This document shows, one piece after another, positions 12,183-24,967 of a DNA stretch of 64,000 nt (the stretch's first letter is position 1; each line of letters begins with the position of its first letter). The notes beneath the pieces are model-generated. The model saw nothing but the letters and a program-made list of their open reading frames with translations. It did not search any database and was not told where the DNA came from. This stretch comes from Saposhnikovia divaricata. Lineage: Eukaryota; Streptophyta; Magnoliopsida; Apiales; Apiaceae. Both the position numbers and the translations under genes were made by a program. The stretch is from NCBI GenBank assembly GCA_036435485.1, contig CM071598.1, positions 106,080,501 to 106,144,500 on the forward strand, read 5' to 3'.

Positions 12183-12515
12183 GAGTTGCACTACATAACA
12201 AACACCTTATATAACAAACAATAAAGAACACCTCATATCTAATATAATTTAAGAGTTCCGTCATAGCACCCAATACAAAAAGTTGTTATTTTTTTACCCT
12301 CTAGCAAACCATCAAAATTTTTTTTTTTAAAATTTACTGTTCATCGATGACGTCATCAGTGAATAGTACTTTTCAATTTTTTTTTGCAGACTTGATAGAG
12401 AGTAAAAAAATAACAACTTTTTATATTGGGTGCCCCTGGCGGGGCCAAAGGATCTAATAGATTTAAGGTGTTCTTTGTTGTTTGTTATATAAGAGTGTTC
12501 TGTATGGAGCAAAGG

Positions 12516-12518
<3 letters not shown>
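12183..12518 (-). mobile_element. Hairpin MITE copy B (inverted relative to A and C)
   Basis: Same family as copy A but reversed: it begins GAGTTGCACTACAT and ends GGAGCAAAGGCC. It is about 336 bp, with one central TGACGTCA. TA repeats lie on both sides. Confidence 0.75.

Positions 12519-12574
<56 letters not shown>
12519..12574. repeat. (TA)n microsatellite between hairpin MITEs B and C
   Basis: About 56 bp of uninterrupted TA. Shorter TA tracts lie at 12166-12182 and 12959-12997, so every MITE boundary in the array except the leftmost is a TA tract. Confidence 0.95.
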
Positions 12575-12577
<3 letters not shown>

Positions 12578-12955
12578 TTTGCTCCATACAGAACACTCTT
12601 ATATAACAAACAATAAAGAACACTATAAAATCATTTATTCCAATAGATCCATTGGCCCCGCCAGGGGCACCCAATACAAAAAGTTCTTATTTTTTTATCT
12701 TCTATCCATTCAGTAAAAAAAAATTAAAAAAATTTTTTTTTGAAAAAAATCAGTGTTCATGATGACGTCACTGCTGATGTCATCATGAACAGTGTTTTTT
12801 CCAAAAAAAAGTTTTTTGAATTTTTTTTGCTAAATGGATAGAAGATAAAAAAATAAAAAATTTTTGTATTGGGTGTCATGACGGAACTCTTATATTGAAT
12901 TAAATATGAGGTGTTCTTTATTGTTCTTTATATAAGTGTTTTTCATGGAGTGCAA

Positions 12956-12958
<3 letters not shown>
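12575..12958 (+). mobile_element. Hairpin MITE copy C
   Basis: Third copy, same orientation as A, about 384 bp. The arms start GCCTTTGCTCCATAC and end ATGGAGTGCAAC. One intact TGACGTCA and one degenerate copy (TGATGTCA) sit at the hairpin centre, flanked by A/T-rich loops. Confidence 0.75.
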
Positions 12959-13000
<42 letters not shown>

Positions 13001-13150
13001 GACAATTACATGAATTTTAGCTAATTTGGGAAGTTGACAACTTTTGACAACCTTATATTGACAACCTTCCAACTCCAATAGGTAGGTAACCAAGTGTGTC
13101 ATGTCACGTCAACGTTGGCAATCTCTTGGCAACCCCTATTGGAGATGCTC

Positions 13151-14722
13151 TACGTAGTTTGTTACTTACTAGACTTGCAAAAGAAGACGGCATAATTTGG
13201 ACCACAGTGGAAACAGAAAACCACCGGCGAGCCTGGTGAAATATTATAGATGTACTGTCTATCTGCAGAGTCTTTATTGTAGTATTGTTGTCAACTGTAT
13301 CTTCCACCTCTCAACTACCAATTGTTACTACTTACTATTTAGAAAGCAGCCTTACTTTTGCTGTTTTCCAAGTAGTAATGTCGTCTTGTATATTATATAA
13401 CTGTGTGCTTCTGCCAACAGTTATCCCCTTCTTTCTGAAACGCAATATTGAAACAATATCATTTTCGGAAAAAAAGAAAAATAATGCACGGTGTATATAT
13501 TTAAAGAAAGCCAACTAATAGAAGTATTGGTGTTAAAGCTGAGATTGGATCCAATCAGCCAAATATAAGTGGGGTTCATCTTCATACAAATCGACATTGG
13601 CTGTGACTTTTTATTTCTGTAAATAAATCTCGTTAAGAGTTCCAAATTTGGTTGAGAATTGAGATGGTTCTAGCTACAATGTCAGTGTTGTATGTACCTG
13701 CCTCAAAAATATTCATTGGTAATTTCTTTACTTAATTTTCAATGCGGGTTATTAAGTTGGAATAAAAATATTAAAGTTTTTTTCCCTTTATAATCCGGTT
13801 TCCGAATCAGCTTTCGCATAGCTCAATTAATTAATTAATTTGAAAGATTGCTAGAACACTCGTATCCATCGAACATGGCAGTCCACTTACTTTCATATAA
13901 AAATGCTAAAGTTGACAACCTAAATAAAATAGAGGTATTCAAAAATTGCATCAACGAATTGGATAGTGAGAGATTATAGACAGACTCACTGTCACAGAGT
14001 TAGTGGTATTTAATGCTAATGGAAGATGAGTGACAGTGTCGACTCCTGAATCGCTGATGACCGATAAAAGCTAGAGACTTTGACTAGAGAAAACTTATGT
14101 GTGTGTACAAAACATTACTGAGATCAAATCACCAACTGCAAGTAACATATACGAGTAGACCAAAATTCTCTTGGCCTAACAACAATTCGATCCAACAGTG
14201 ATAACTCTTTCCCCTCAATCGGCGGAACAGAAAATATGAAATATTTCGTATCAAAAGAATTTATCACTAATTTTTCAAGGGCGGCAAGATTCATTTTAAT
14301 TTGTACCCATTTTTGAATCCCGGTTAAGACTTGAATTTTTTTACGATTTGGCTAACCTATGCTCCTCTACTTTAATGTTCTTTATCCTCTGAACCACTAG
14401 CATCTTTTGGTTCCGCCAGTGAACATAAAAATGGGAGCAGTGTTTTTAAACAAGATAGCATTGGAAAACAGAGAAAGCAAGAGGTGGGCAATGCATGTGG
14501 TGGGAAATTATGAGGGGTTATTTACTGCAATGGAAATTTACAGGTGAATGCATTTACTTTTCTTCCTGATTCCATCCGTCTACTTATCCCATGCAGTTTT
14601 ATTAATTGAACCTCAGTTATAAGTCACCTCATCAGTACCTTCACTCTTCACTAGCTTTGTACTAGCATTACATGCAAGCTTGTCTTCCATTTACGCGCAC
14701 ATACACCAATACACTTAGCACA
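13151..14722. other. Intergenic region and promoter side of the GDSL gene
   Basis: No conserved coding sequence, RNA gene or clear transposon end was seen. 13151-13650 could hold further 3' exon sequence of the FRS transcript, but nothing shows it. Simple AATT repeats occur near 13828. The GDSL promoter should lie in the right part; no convincing TATA box was found. Confidence 0.4.
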
Positions 14723-16582
<1,860 letters not shown>

Positions 16583-17320
16583 TATAGCATGGTATTTGGA
16601 GACAACAGAGTTATCGTTTAATGCGCAGCCTGTCTCACTCTTATAATTTTAGCTACTAGGTTTACTAATGTTTCAGAATTTGAAGGATGCTGTAGACAGA
16701 TTTTGCATTTGTTGTGTTTCCTTATATGTTGAAAACTGTTTTGATAAGATTGCCTGGGTATTATAGGATTGAAATCATGATCATGACATATATATGAGAA
16801 AAGACTCATTTTCCTAGTACAAATGAAACATGAGATCTTTCTCTAAAATGGTTAGGGTATCATATTTATATGTAGCTACCTTAAGGTGGAGCTACAGACT
16901 AGAGTTGGGCGTCTAATAGTAACACAGGCGAAGGAGAATGGGGAATCGGAAAGAAGAATCAAGGAAAATGTGAATGGTTCAAAATATAACGAATAACGGA
17001 ACACCACCGAATGACAATGAGTTCTCATTTCAAGCAATTAAACACCTTATCCAAGTATCCAACACTAACACATAACAACAACATTTGAACCGATTACAAA
17101 TATAAGCTTTCAACTCTGCAGAAAGTAGGCAAATTCGAAACCGATTTGGTTCGAGCCAAAAATATTGTTGGACATCAAGAAAACGAGTTGTTTAAAGAGT
17201 CGCTTGCTACCTAATTCAAAATTTATTACATGTGTATTCCAAAGTGTACTTTTCAAGCAAAGATTTGACATGTTAAACCCAGATTCTTAATACAAACTTC
17301 ATATTCAAATTTGTACACAA
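16583..17320. other. Spacer downstream of the GDSL gene
   Basis: AT-rich sequence holding the GDSL 3' UTR at its left. No gene, RNA or repeat boundary was recognised before the duplicated block starts at about 17321. Confidence 0.4.
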
Positions 17321-17659
17321 ATTCAGGTCGCTTATAAAGCTATAGATCATAGAATCATATATAACAGTTTACCAAAATTAAAACCTTCCCCTCTTTTTAC
17401 CCTTTTTACTGCGCAGTCATGAAAACAGACATTTAATTAAGATAAAAGATATATAGATAATAAACGAGATGATGTAGAAAGAGACCAACTTTAATAGTAC
17501 ACTGAGATTTGAGAAGTTGGGCTTTAACTACTGAAAGTACAGCAAGTGACACCAAAATCGAACTTGGCCAATATTTAAGATAATATAGAATCAAACCTAC
17601 ATGAGGAAGAGATAAGATAGAATCAAACCTGCACGAGGAAGAAACACAGCAACAACGGC

Positions 17660-19959
17660 CAGGGCCGTTCCATACTATACGGGGGCCCAGGGCGAAATCA
17701 CAAAATGGGTCCTCATTTTTTTTCCGAATACATAAAAATCAATAACAATAAAATCATTTTAAATAAAAATTAAAGTACTAACAATAGTTTAAATACCATA
17801 CCATATACAAGTGATAAATCATAAAAAACAACTTCGTCGAGCACTTCTTGATGCGAAATCAGTGATAACGGCATCAACATCAATACTTTCCAACATATCT
17901 TTCTCAATGCATAAAATTGCGAGACCATTTAATCTTTCTTGTGACATTGATGAACGCAAATAATTTTTCAACAATTTCAACTTGGAAAAACTTCTTTCGC
18001 CTGATGCAACACTCACGGGTGTGGACAATAAGATTCGATAAGCAATAGCAACATTCGGAAGACAATCAAGAGACTTGACAAATTCAAGAATCTCAAGAGC
18101 GGATGTCAAATCATCTGGAACATAAACTTGCAATACCTCTACTTCTTGTACCAATTCATCTAGTTCAAAATCTGACAACCCATTATGAGAAAAAGTAGTT
18201 ACTAGATTACTAACACATTGTCTGACTTCTTCATGCCCCAAAGACTTCAAAGTTCAAATAGCCCTAATCCGGATGTGTCGTCTACCTTTAAGAATTCAAG
18301 AAAGAACTCTTCTATTTTTATTTTGTTACTTGACATGTTCACACATCGCACAATTAGAGTCATTTGTTCTTGATGGCTTATATCCGGGGTGCAATCAAGG
18401 ATAACCGAATAATATTTAGCCTCTTTAATAACACTTAAGATAGAATTCCTAACATTATGACCCAAGAGAGATATCAACTCATTTTGAATTTTGTGACCAA
18501 GATAATGATGATGTATATCACGATTATGGATTCTTCTAACATGATCTTGCATTACCAAATCAAATTCCGCAATCATCTCAATTAATCCCAAAAAATTACC
18601 ATTACTTTCTTGGTAAAGTTTCTCATTGGAACCTCTAAAAGCCAAATTATTTTTAGCAAGACATTTCACAACCGAAACTATTCTTATCAACACTTGTTTC
18701 CAACGCTCTTTCTCCTTGGATATCTCTTGTTAGAGATCTTTATCAATAGTTTGATTTTTATTCATTCTCATTTTTAGCTCATTCCAATTATTCATGTTAG
18801 TGATATGATCAACACTATTTTCATGTTGTTTGAGTCTTTCACCAAGATGTTTCCAATCTCTCTATCCCTCATTGGCTAATGAACTTTTCATGTGACGAGA
18901 TTTGAATAACTTACAACAAAAACAATAGACCTTATCCACGGGTCTACAATAAATTAACCATTTTCTATCAACAACCTCCCCATTACTCAATCTTCTAGAA
19001 TAAAAAGCATATGAAAAATGTCTTGAAGTATCATCCAATGGAAATGTAAGATTCATTTCCCTTATATGCCCCTTTTCAACTAAAATGTCCCTTTCATTGT
19101 TGTTTAAATTATCCCAATTTCTAGGATCATAAATATCCTTAAAAGGATGACTTGGCTCATCTTCAATATTAGATAAATTGGGTACATTCTCATCCTCATT
19201 CAAAACCACATTTTCTACATTTAAATCCTCCAAATTTTCATTACCTACTTTTGAACTCTCCAAATTTTCATTCGGTTCTTGTTTCGAAGTGTCTACTTTT
19301 TTTATAACAAAGTTCTCAATAGCTCCTCTTTGTGACTCTAATAACTCATCTGCTCGTCTTTTTTTTTTTTTTCCTTTTATCATTTCCGGATAGATGTTTT
19401 TTAGGTAGCATTGTACTCCACAATAATACAAAACAACTATATGATGCAAAGGAAGAATAACACCTTATATAATATTGCTCAAAATCCAAACTCTAAAGCT
19501 TTCAAAATTCTGAAATTCCCAAGTATGATTGCTCAAGCCTTGATAATTATCTCTGTTAAATGAAAAATAAAATTATAAAGATTAGAGAAATCAAACTAAG
19601 ACAAAAAAAAACTTTGAAATTGAATAAGATTACAAAACCTAAATATCTAACAATTGATATTAGAGATTATTAGAGATTTAGAGTGAAAAGAGTTTATTAG
19701 AAATTAAGAGTTAGTGTAGTGAGTTACCTGATTGTGAGAGAAGAGCAAGTCCGCCAGAAGATGAAATTGGGAAAGGGGCTGAAGGCTGATGTAGTGATAT
19801 GTTATGTATAAATTATAATATATTGTGTCCATTTTTTTTTTTTAACCCGGTACTATATGATCTTTACTACTACTACCTGAATTTATTAATTTTTGGGCCC
19901 CCATAAAATATGGGCCTAGGGCAAAAGACCTTGTAGCCCCCTACCTTGGGCCGGGCCTG
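17660..19959 (-). mobile_element. hAT transposon with 8-bp TSD
   Basis: A 2300-bp element with termini CAGGGCCG (left) and CGGGCCTG (right). It is flanked by perfect 8-bp copies of ACAACGGC (17652-17659 and 19960-19967). The matching position in the right copy of the duplication (about 32309) reads CAACAACGGGAAGTG with no insertion. It encodes a decayed hAT transposase on the - strand. Confidence 0.92.
17819..19449 (-). pseudogene. hAT transposase, TTF-zinc-finger/DUF4371 type, decayed
   Basis: Three - strand open segments. 18862-19449 is an acidic N-terminus followed by a TTF-type zinc finger (YCFCC core). 18247-18693 matches the DUF4371 catalytic region, including the VILDCTPDISHQEQM block. 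17819-18250 is the C-terminal dimerisation domain (SVASGERSFSKLK). The first two are separated by stops. Between the last two the middle of the protein, normally some hundreds of residues, is missing. The enzyme would cut and paste the element; this copy cannot encode it whole. Confidence 0.85.
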
Positions 19960-20046
19960 ACAACGGCAAGTGAAAAAAGTACAAGGTTATTTAAGCTTAA
20001 AAAATATTAGAAGCCGTTCTATTTTAAACAAAAAGCTCGTGATAGT

Positions 20047-20650
20047 CATGTCCTAAATAGCCAGATAAATGATGATTCTGATTCATTTGTAAGGAAAGCA
20101 CACCCAAACAACACTGGTTGTCCATGATGATTTACCCCGATAAGCGATACCTATTTGACCTGTAAGTTGTGTCAAATGTGACGGTATCACCAAAATAAGT
20201 GTAATTTTCCCTTGCCTTTGGATCAGCCCAGAAAACATTACCAGTAAACTGTTCTTCGTCACCCTGCACCGCATAGAAAAGGGATGGGTTATCCGCATGC
20301 ATTTCTCTCAAATAATCCAAAAGCAGCTGAACGTCACCTTCCGAGCTTTTTTGGCGGCTATTTCTCATGTAATTCCTGCAGTCCACCTCAGTAAATCCAA
20401 CTTTGCTTATACCTCCATATTCTTTAATCAGGGCTGACATAATACAGCGAGGACCCATCCCAGCTGCCTGCAAGGTGTCAATCAAGGTCTTAGCAGGACC
20501 TGAGATTTGCCGATGGGAATGTAAGCAATGAACTTGATCAGGAGGGACCAGCTCATGATTGTGCTCCTTAACAAAAACCTGAAACAATCCATTTTCCAGA
20601 ATCCACTTGCATCTTCACAGACAATGCTGCTTTGCATCCCACTCATGTTA
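20047..20650 (-). pseudogene. Displaced fragment of the FAR1-related gene
   Basis: About 604 bp on the - strand match 1338-1954 of the FRS exon in this window with only scattered substitutions and an internal deletion of about 16-18 bp. It covers the end of the FAR1 zinc domain and the start of the MULE domain (HNHEL ... FDTTYRSNRYR). A 151-codon ORF survives (20132-20587). It adjoins eEF1B-gamma exon 6 sequence directly at about 20646 and lies outside the hAT TSD, so hAT did not carry it. About 48 bp of unmatched filler lies at its other end. Confidence 0.9.
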
Positions 20651-21673
20651 AGGCTTCTTTGCTGAGGGCACAGGGGGCACTGAATCTGTCTGCTTGACCA
20701 CACCCAAAAACTTGGAGAAGTTTGGTTGATTAACCATGGTCCAAAATACTTCTCAACAAGTAGAAATTCCGATGTGAAACTCTTAGTCAGAAGTCGACTA
20801 AATCCAAAAGCCAAGGTGCATGTCCCAATAATATCAGCCAAGGTGACATTATGCCCAACAAGGTAAGTGTTGGAAGCAAGATGGGTATTCAAGGCCCCTA
20901 GTGCTCTCTTCAATCTAGCAATTGCAGCTTTCTCAGCCTTGTGCACATAGATACTAACGGTCACGATAATTTGTAGAAAAGAGAAAAACCTTTAAATGAT
21001 ATTGAAGGACGCAAGATAGTTACATACAGGAGGAAGGTATACACCATAACCCATCTAGCAATTGCAGCTTCCTCAGCCTTGTGCACATAGATACTAACGA
21101 TCACGATAATTTGTAGAAAAGAGAAAACCTTTAAATGATATTGAAGTGAAGGACGCAAGATATTTGACTTACAGGAGGAAGGTATACACCATAACCCATT
21201 CGTGGATATCCCCATCGGGATAGATTCGTGTAAACCTCCAGAGATGCAAAATCAATCCATTGCTCAACATGAGCCCAAAATTAAAACATAGAAGGCTTAA
21301 GAAGCATATAACAATAATAAAACTGGTTATTTCATGATAAAATATCAATAAAGAGAAATTAGATTCACCCTCTCACCATAACGTGCTATGGCATTACTCT
21401 CAAAAACAGCACCATCAGGGGTTTCAAGCACTGGGATCTACAAAAAAATAGTATGCTACAGATAAAAAGCAATTCCTGGGAACTATATATAATAAATATT
21501 TACCATTCAAAATAAGAACAAACCTTTCCCATAGGGTTCATTTTCAAGAATTCGGGCGTTTTATTTGATACAACCATTTGAAATTCCTTAACCAGTTCAA
21601 CTTTTACGCCACAGTATTCTGCTGCTATGAGTGTTTTCCATGCATTGTGATTTGCATTGCCAGCATGCATAAT
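20646..21673 (-). pseudogene. eEF1B-gamma pseudogene (5' two thirds)
   Basis: Exon remnants match the intact gene: exon 2 (21524-21673), exon 3 (21377-21437), exon 5 (about 21171-21276) and the first half of exon 6 (from about 20650). Exon 4 is deleted together with its flanking intron sequence. The acceptor before exon 5 is changed from AG to GG at 21277. A base is lost in exon 6 near 20743, shifting frame. Exon 1 and the 3' half from mid exon 6 are absent. Functional protein is impossible from this copy. Confidence 0.9.
20921..21200. repeat. Tandem duplication inside the pseudogene
   Basis: A unit of about 135-147 bp running from the start of exon 6 into the end of exon 5 occurs twice in tandem (20921-21053 and 21054-21200). 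Both units hold AATTGCAGCTT...CCATAACCCAT. The right copy of the segmental duplication has one unit, so this arose after the duplication. Confidence 0.85.
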
Positions 21674-22541
21674 CTACAAGAATAATACGCTATACAGTTG
21701 CAAAAAGTGCTCAACACGTCATGTCTAACTTCAATGTCACAACATAAATCACTTTTTACCTCTAAATTTACACATCATAGCTCTAAAGGATACCACTAGT
21801 CTAACAGTTTTTAGACTCACATATTCAATTTAAATCCATAAAAAGCTCTGAGTTGCATGTTTGTAAAGTTCAAGAATGCAGGTGACAACAAGTTTAAGTA
21901 CTATAAAGCAGCACCATTCGTTGAACTACAACTCGAGCATCAAGACTCAACTGATTAAAAATTTATCATTTTCATCTTAAAAATTGGAATCCGTAGGACT
22001 TTGACAAACCATTAAACATTGAACCTACAATTCGTTCCAAGTCTTTATGCATTTTTAGAGCAAGAAGCAGAACTGTAGAGATGAAAATATTTCAAATGCG
22101 CAAGTGGAACTTAACTGAATGAATCAAATATTATTCTCCAATAAATAACATCATCCTATACTAATGACTAATCAAAGTGACAAACTGGAGCATTAACCAA
22201 ATGCAGTTTACTGATAATTCCTCATCAACCGACACTATAACATTAACATATAAATATAATTCAAATTTTCTTTGATAAATTATAATTCTCATTTGTTACA
22301 TATATTTAACTAATCATATGAATTCATCATCAACCTACGGTTAGCAAGTGCAACTTAATCGAGTGAATCAAAAAAACTTCTCCGAAGACTAAAATCGTCC
22401 AATACAAATGCTCACAATAACAACCAAGGATCTGAACATCAATAGGCAAATTTAGGCAGTTTCTAACTTTTTAAGGCTATCGATGTATTACTTTAAGCAG
22501 TAAACAATATCTTACAACTACAAACATTGGCATATCATTGT

Positions 22542-24380
22542 TCACTTTTTGGGACCAATCTCACCCTCTACAATTGCGTGTCTAGTCAAAACAATCTCCT
22601 TTAAAAGGTTTCTGTACGTGAATGGTCTTACTGCAGCTCGCAAGAACAGCTCCGGAGGAATTCTGCTCTTCTTGGTTTTCTTCATCCTTGGACCATATCC
22701 AACCCGTTTCCATTCATCTGGGCTAACCTTAGCCCTTGCCCCCCTCATCGTCAATTCATCCCCGTCGTCCGAAGTTCCCTTTTGCTCCTTCTCTTCCATT
22801 GATTTAGCCATCCCTTCATACAATTTGGTGGAGCTTTTTACACTTCTTGTAACAAGCTTTTCCATAGCTTCACCGCTATATACAGCTTTGTTAAACTCCT
22901 CGTCCCAAAATTTCTCATCCTCTTCGGGACTTAAATCCTCATCATCGTCTGTACTAACTTCCTCATCATCTTCTTCTGGACCAAGGCCATCATTTCCACT
23001 ACCTTGTACATCTATAACAACATCCTCTTGATTATCATCCTCGTACTCGTCATCATCGCCACCATCATCTACCCCATCATCCTCTATCCAATCAAAAACT
23101 TCTGCTGTTTTACTTTGATTATCATCTTCATCATCATCAGGGGCATCACAACCCAACTCCATTTCCTCCAACTTGGCCTTCCACTCTTTCGTAAACGGAT
23201 GCAATAGCTCCTTCGGATGATTACCAAGTATAAACTCCCAACATTTAGACTTCTTTTCATCACTCAACTTCTCATAAGCCTTGACAACATCATCCACAAA
23301 TGCCTTCTTATTCACCTTCACAATCTTACACAAACCATCATAAAATGGATACATATCAATGCTCCCATCATCATTTTCCAATTCACATAAAAACTCCCTC
23401 TCCGTCCTTGGATCAAGCAAAGGAACCATTGCACCAAAAAAATCATCTTGAGGCTCAAATCTACACTGATAAACAGGCTTCTTAACATAAATTATATCCG
23501 GCCTCATCCAAGCTGCACATTTCGTAATCAAACTCCTTGTCTTATTCCCTAGCCTCCCCATCAAATTCCATTTATCCAACCTCTGTTTTCCAGCTTCAAC
23601 CACAACTTCACAAACCAAAGTCCATTGTTCCCATGGCAATTCATTAACTCTCCATTTCGGGTGCCTAACAAACACCCAAAAATACCGAAACCCCACACTC
23701 TCATCCATCTCACTCAACCTCTTCCCAAAATCCACAGCCATATCATGTTGCTCAATCTTTTCCCACTCCTCATGATCTCTAACTTCACCAATCAATGTCA
23801 CACGTTCATCAGAAATTCCGCCACGAATAGGATCACCAAGAACCACCCCACGCCACGAATACGGACCAAATTCACCATACTTATACCAATCATAAGGGTG
23901 TTTCAAATTAGGATCATCTTTATCCATAAACCTAACCAACCTATCATACCCCAAACCAATCATTTGAAGTTCATCTTCCGTAAAATTATCCGGGTAATTT
24001 CCATGAGGATTCTTGAGTCTATAAAACAAACTCTCAGCCAATTTCTTGTTTTTCCGGCGTGCATTTTGCTTAACTTGTCGCCGGAACTCAGCATTACCTT
24101 CAATCCGGCCAGAGGATGGCCCACCAGGCTTCTTATTGCTCCGGCCAGCACATAGACTAACATCTCTTCTTCTTGGGTTTATACCATTTTGACTGGTGAA
24201 TATAAAATTGGGGTTTTTATATAAAGATTGAATCTTTATGAGTTTGGGTGTTCGTGAAGAGCTAAGAATTGGGGAAATGGTTGATCTGTGAAAAGGGTTT
24301 GTGAATTTAGGTAGAAATGTTGATTGGAGAGTGAAATTTGTACTCGGGGTTTTGGGTTGACAAGGGTTTTGGGAGAGCAT
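22542..24380 (-). CDS. Conserved plant protein with predicted plastid transit peptide and acidic domain
   Basis: A single uninterrupted ORF of 612 codons with plausible plant codon use and no intron. Residues 1-75 are Ser/Thr/Pro/Arg-rich and poor in acids, as in a chloroplast transit peptide. A Lys/Arg-rich stretch (about 90-115) follows, then a conserved globular block (about 115-410) rich in Trp and Tyr. Next is a strongly acidic Asp/Glu run (about 420-505), a helical charged region, and a basic C-terminus. I recognise the protein only as a conserved plant family. The mix of plastid targeting, basic patch and acidic tract would suit a plastid nucleoid or transcription-associated protein, but that is inference. 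I checked it mentally against pTAC6, pTAC10 and pTAC12/HEMERA and it is none of these. The 3' end lies about 80 bp from the left duplication copy. Confidence 0.88.
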   Translation of the reverse strand: MLSQNPCQPKTPSTNFTLQSTFLPKFTNPFHRSTISPILSSSRTPKLIKIQSLYKNPNFIFTSQNGINPRRRDVSLCAGRSNKKPGGPSSGRIEGNAEFRRQVKQNARRKNKKLAESLFYRLKNPHGNYPDNFTEDELQMIGLGYDRLVRFMDKDDPNLKHPYDWYKYGEFGPYSWRGVVLGDPIRGGISDERVTLIGEVRDHEEWEKIEQHDMAVDFGKRLSEMDESVGFRYFWVFVRHPKWRVNELPWEQWTLVCEVVVEAGKQRLDKWNLMGRLGNKTRSLITKCAAWMRPDIIYVKKPVYQCRFEPQDDFFGAMVPLLDPRTEREFLCELENDDGSIDMYPFYDGLCKIVKVNKKAFVDDVVKAYEKLSDEKKSKCWEFILGNHPKELLHPFTKEWKAKLEEMELGCDAPDDDEDDNQSKTAEVFDWIEDDGVDDGGDDDEYEDDNQEDVVIDVQGSGNDGLGPEEDDEEVSTDDDEDLSPEEDEKFWDEEFNKAVYSGEAMEKLVTRSVKSSTKLYEGMAKSMEEKEQKGTSDDGDELTMRGARAKVSPDEWKRVGYGPRMKKTKKSRIPPELFLRAAVRPFTYRNLLKEIVLTRHAIVEGEIGPKK

Positions 24381-24523
24381 TTTCGTTGGATAAGATGGAA
24401 GATGTATCTATTTTATGTTTGTGTATCTATAGTTTTCGAAACTGGGGTTTATCTTTATCATATGCCCATTAGTCATTACTACTGGTGACTAGTGAGTGGG
24501 TCCGTTCTTTTCAATTATTTATA

Positions 24524-24796
24524 CTCCCTCTTTCTCATAAAACTCTTCTCACTTTCCTTTTCGGGACATTCAAAATATTCTTCCCCTTTCTATTTTAGGC
24601 CATAAAATAACTATATTCTATATCCACTATTCCACCCACTACTCATTAAATAATATAAAATACCCACTATTCCATCCACTAATCCTTAAAAACAATATTC
24701 AATACCCACTATTCCTCCACTACTCTTTAAAAAACCATTTTTTCTTAAAACCCGTGTTTTTCCCCAAATGAGAAGAGCTTTGCGAGACGGAGGGAG
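24524..24796. mobile_element. Stowaway MITE (upstream of the plastid-protein gene)
   Basis: 273 bp with inverted ends CTCCCTCTTTCTCATAAAAC and CTCCCTCCGTCTCGCAAAGC. It is flanked by TA dinucleotides (24522-24523, 24797-24798), as for Tc1/mariner-type Stowaway elements. It lies 144 bp upstream of the start codon at 24380, within likely promoter territory. The interior has degenerate CCCACTATTCC repeats. Confidence 0.88.
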
Positions 24797-24806
24797 TATT
24801 TTTTAA

Positions 24807-24967
24807 CTGATATCCGGTATGTATTTTAAGGTGTATTTTAAGAATTATTTTATAATTTATTTTTATAATTTTTTTGTTTAAATTTTTATATATAAAAAGA
24901 AAATTTTAAAAATAAATTATGAAATTATCCTTAAAATGTACCTTAAAATGTATGTCGGACATCACTT
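24807..24967. repeat. Imperfect inverted repeat (small foldback element)
   Basis: Two arms of about 60 bp: GTATGTATTTTAAGGTG... on the left, and its near reverse complement ending ATACATTTTAAGGTAC on the right. They are separated by A/T-rich sequence. It is probably a small MITE remnant; no TSD was determined. Confidence 0.6.

Larger units (their letters stand above)
11606..13150. mobile_element. Inverted-repeat element (outer) interrupted by a hairpin-MITE array
   Basis: Termini are perfect inverted copies of GAGCATCTCCAATAG (11606-11620; reverse complement ends at 13150). Both sub-ends carry GGCAAC/GTTGCC motifs (11606-11829 and 12998-13150). The middle, 11830-12997, is the three-copy hairpin array, so the original outer element was about 380 bp. 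No TSD was identified; superfamily unknown. Confidence 0.6.
17321..22460. repeat. Segmental duplication, left copy
   Basis: Direct repeat of 31760-35846 (starts near CGCTTATAAAGC, ends near GGCAAATTTAGGCAGTT). It spans the 3' flank, exons and part of intron 1 of an eEF1B-gamma gene. Relative to the right copy it gained a hAT transposon, a FAR1-related fragment and a tandem duplication, and lost several exons. Collinear introns show that it is a DNA-level duplication, not a retrocopy. Confidence 0.88.

Noticed and set aside
12327..13102. ORFs with Tyr-Ile repeats
   Set aside because: They read through (TA)n tracts and hairpin MITE arms.
22549..23031. 160-codon + strand ORF, Ser-rich
   Set aside because: Antisense shadow of the acidic tract of the plastid-protein gene.
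22542..24380. Identity as HEMERA/pTAC12 because of acidic tracts and transit peptide
   Set aside because: The conserved Trp-rich core and the C-terminus do not match what I recall of pTAC12, pTAC10 or pTAC6.
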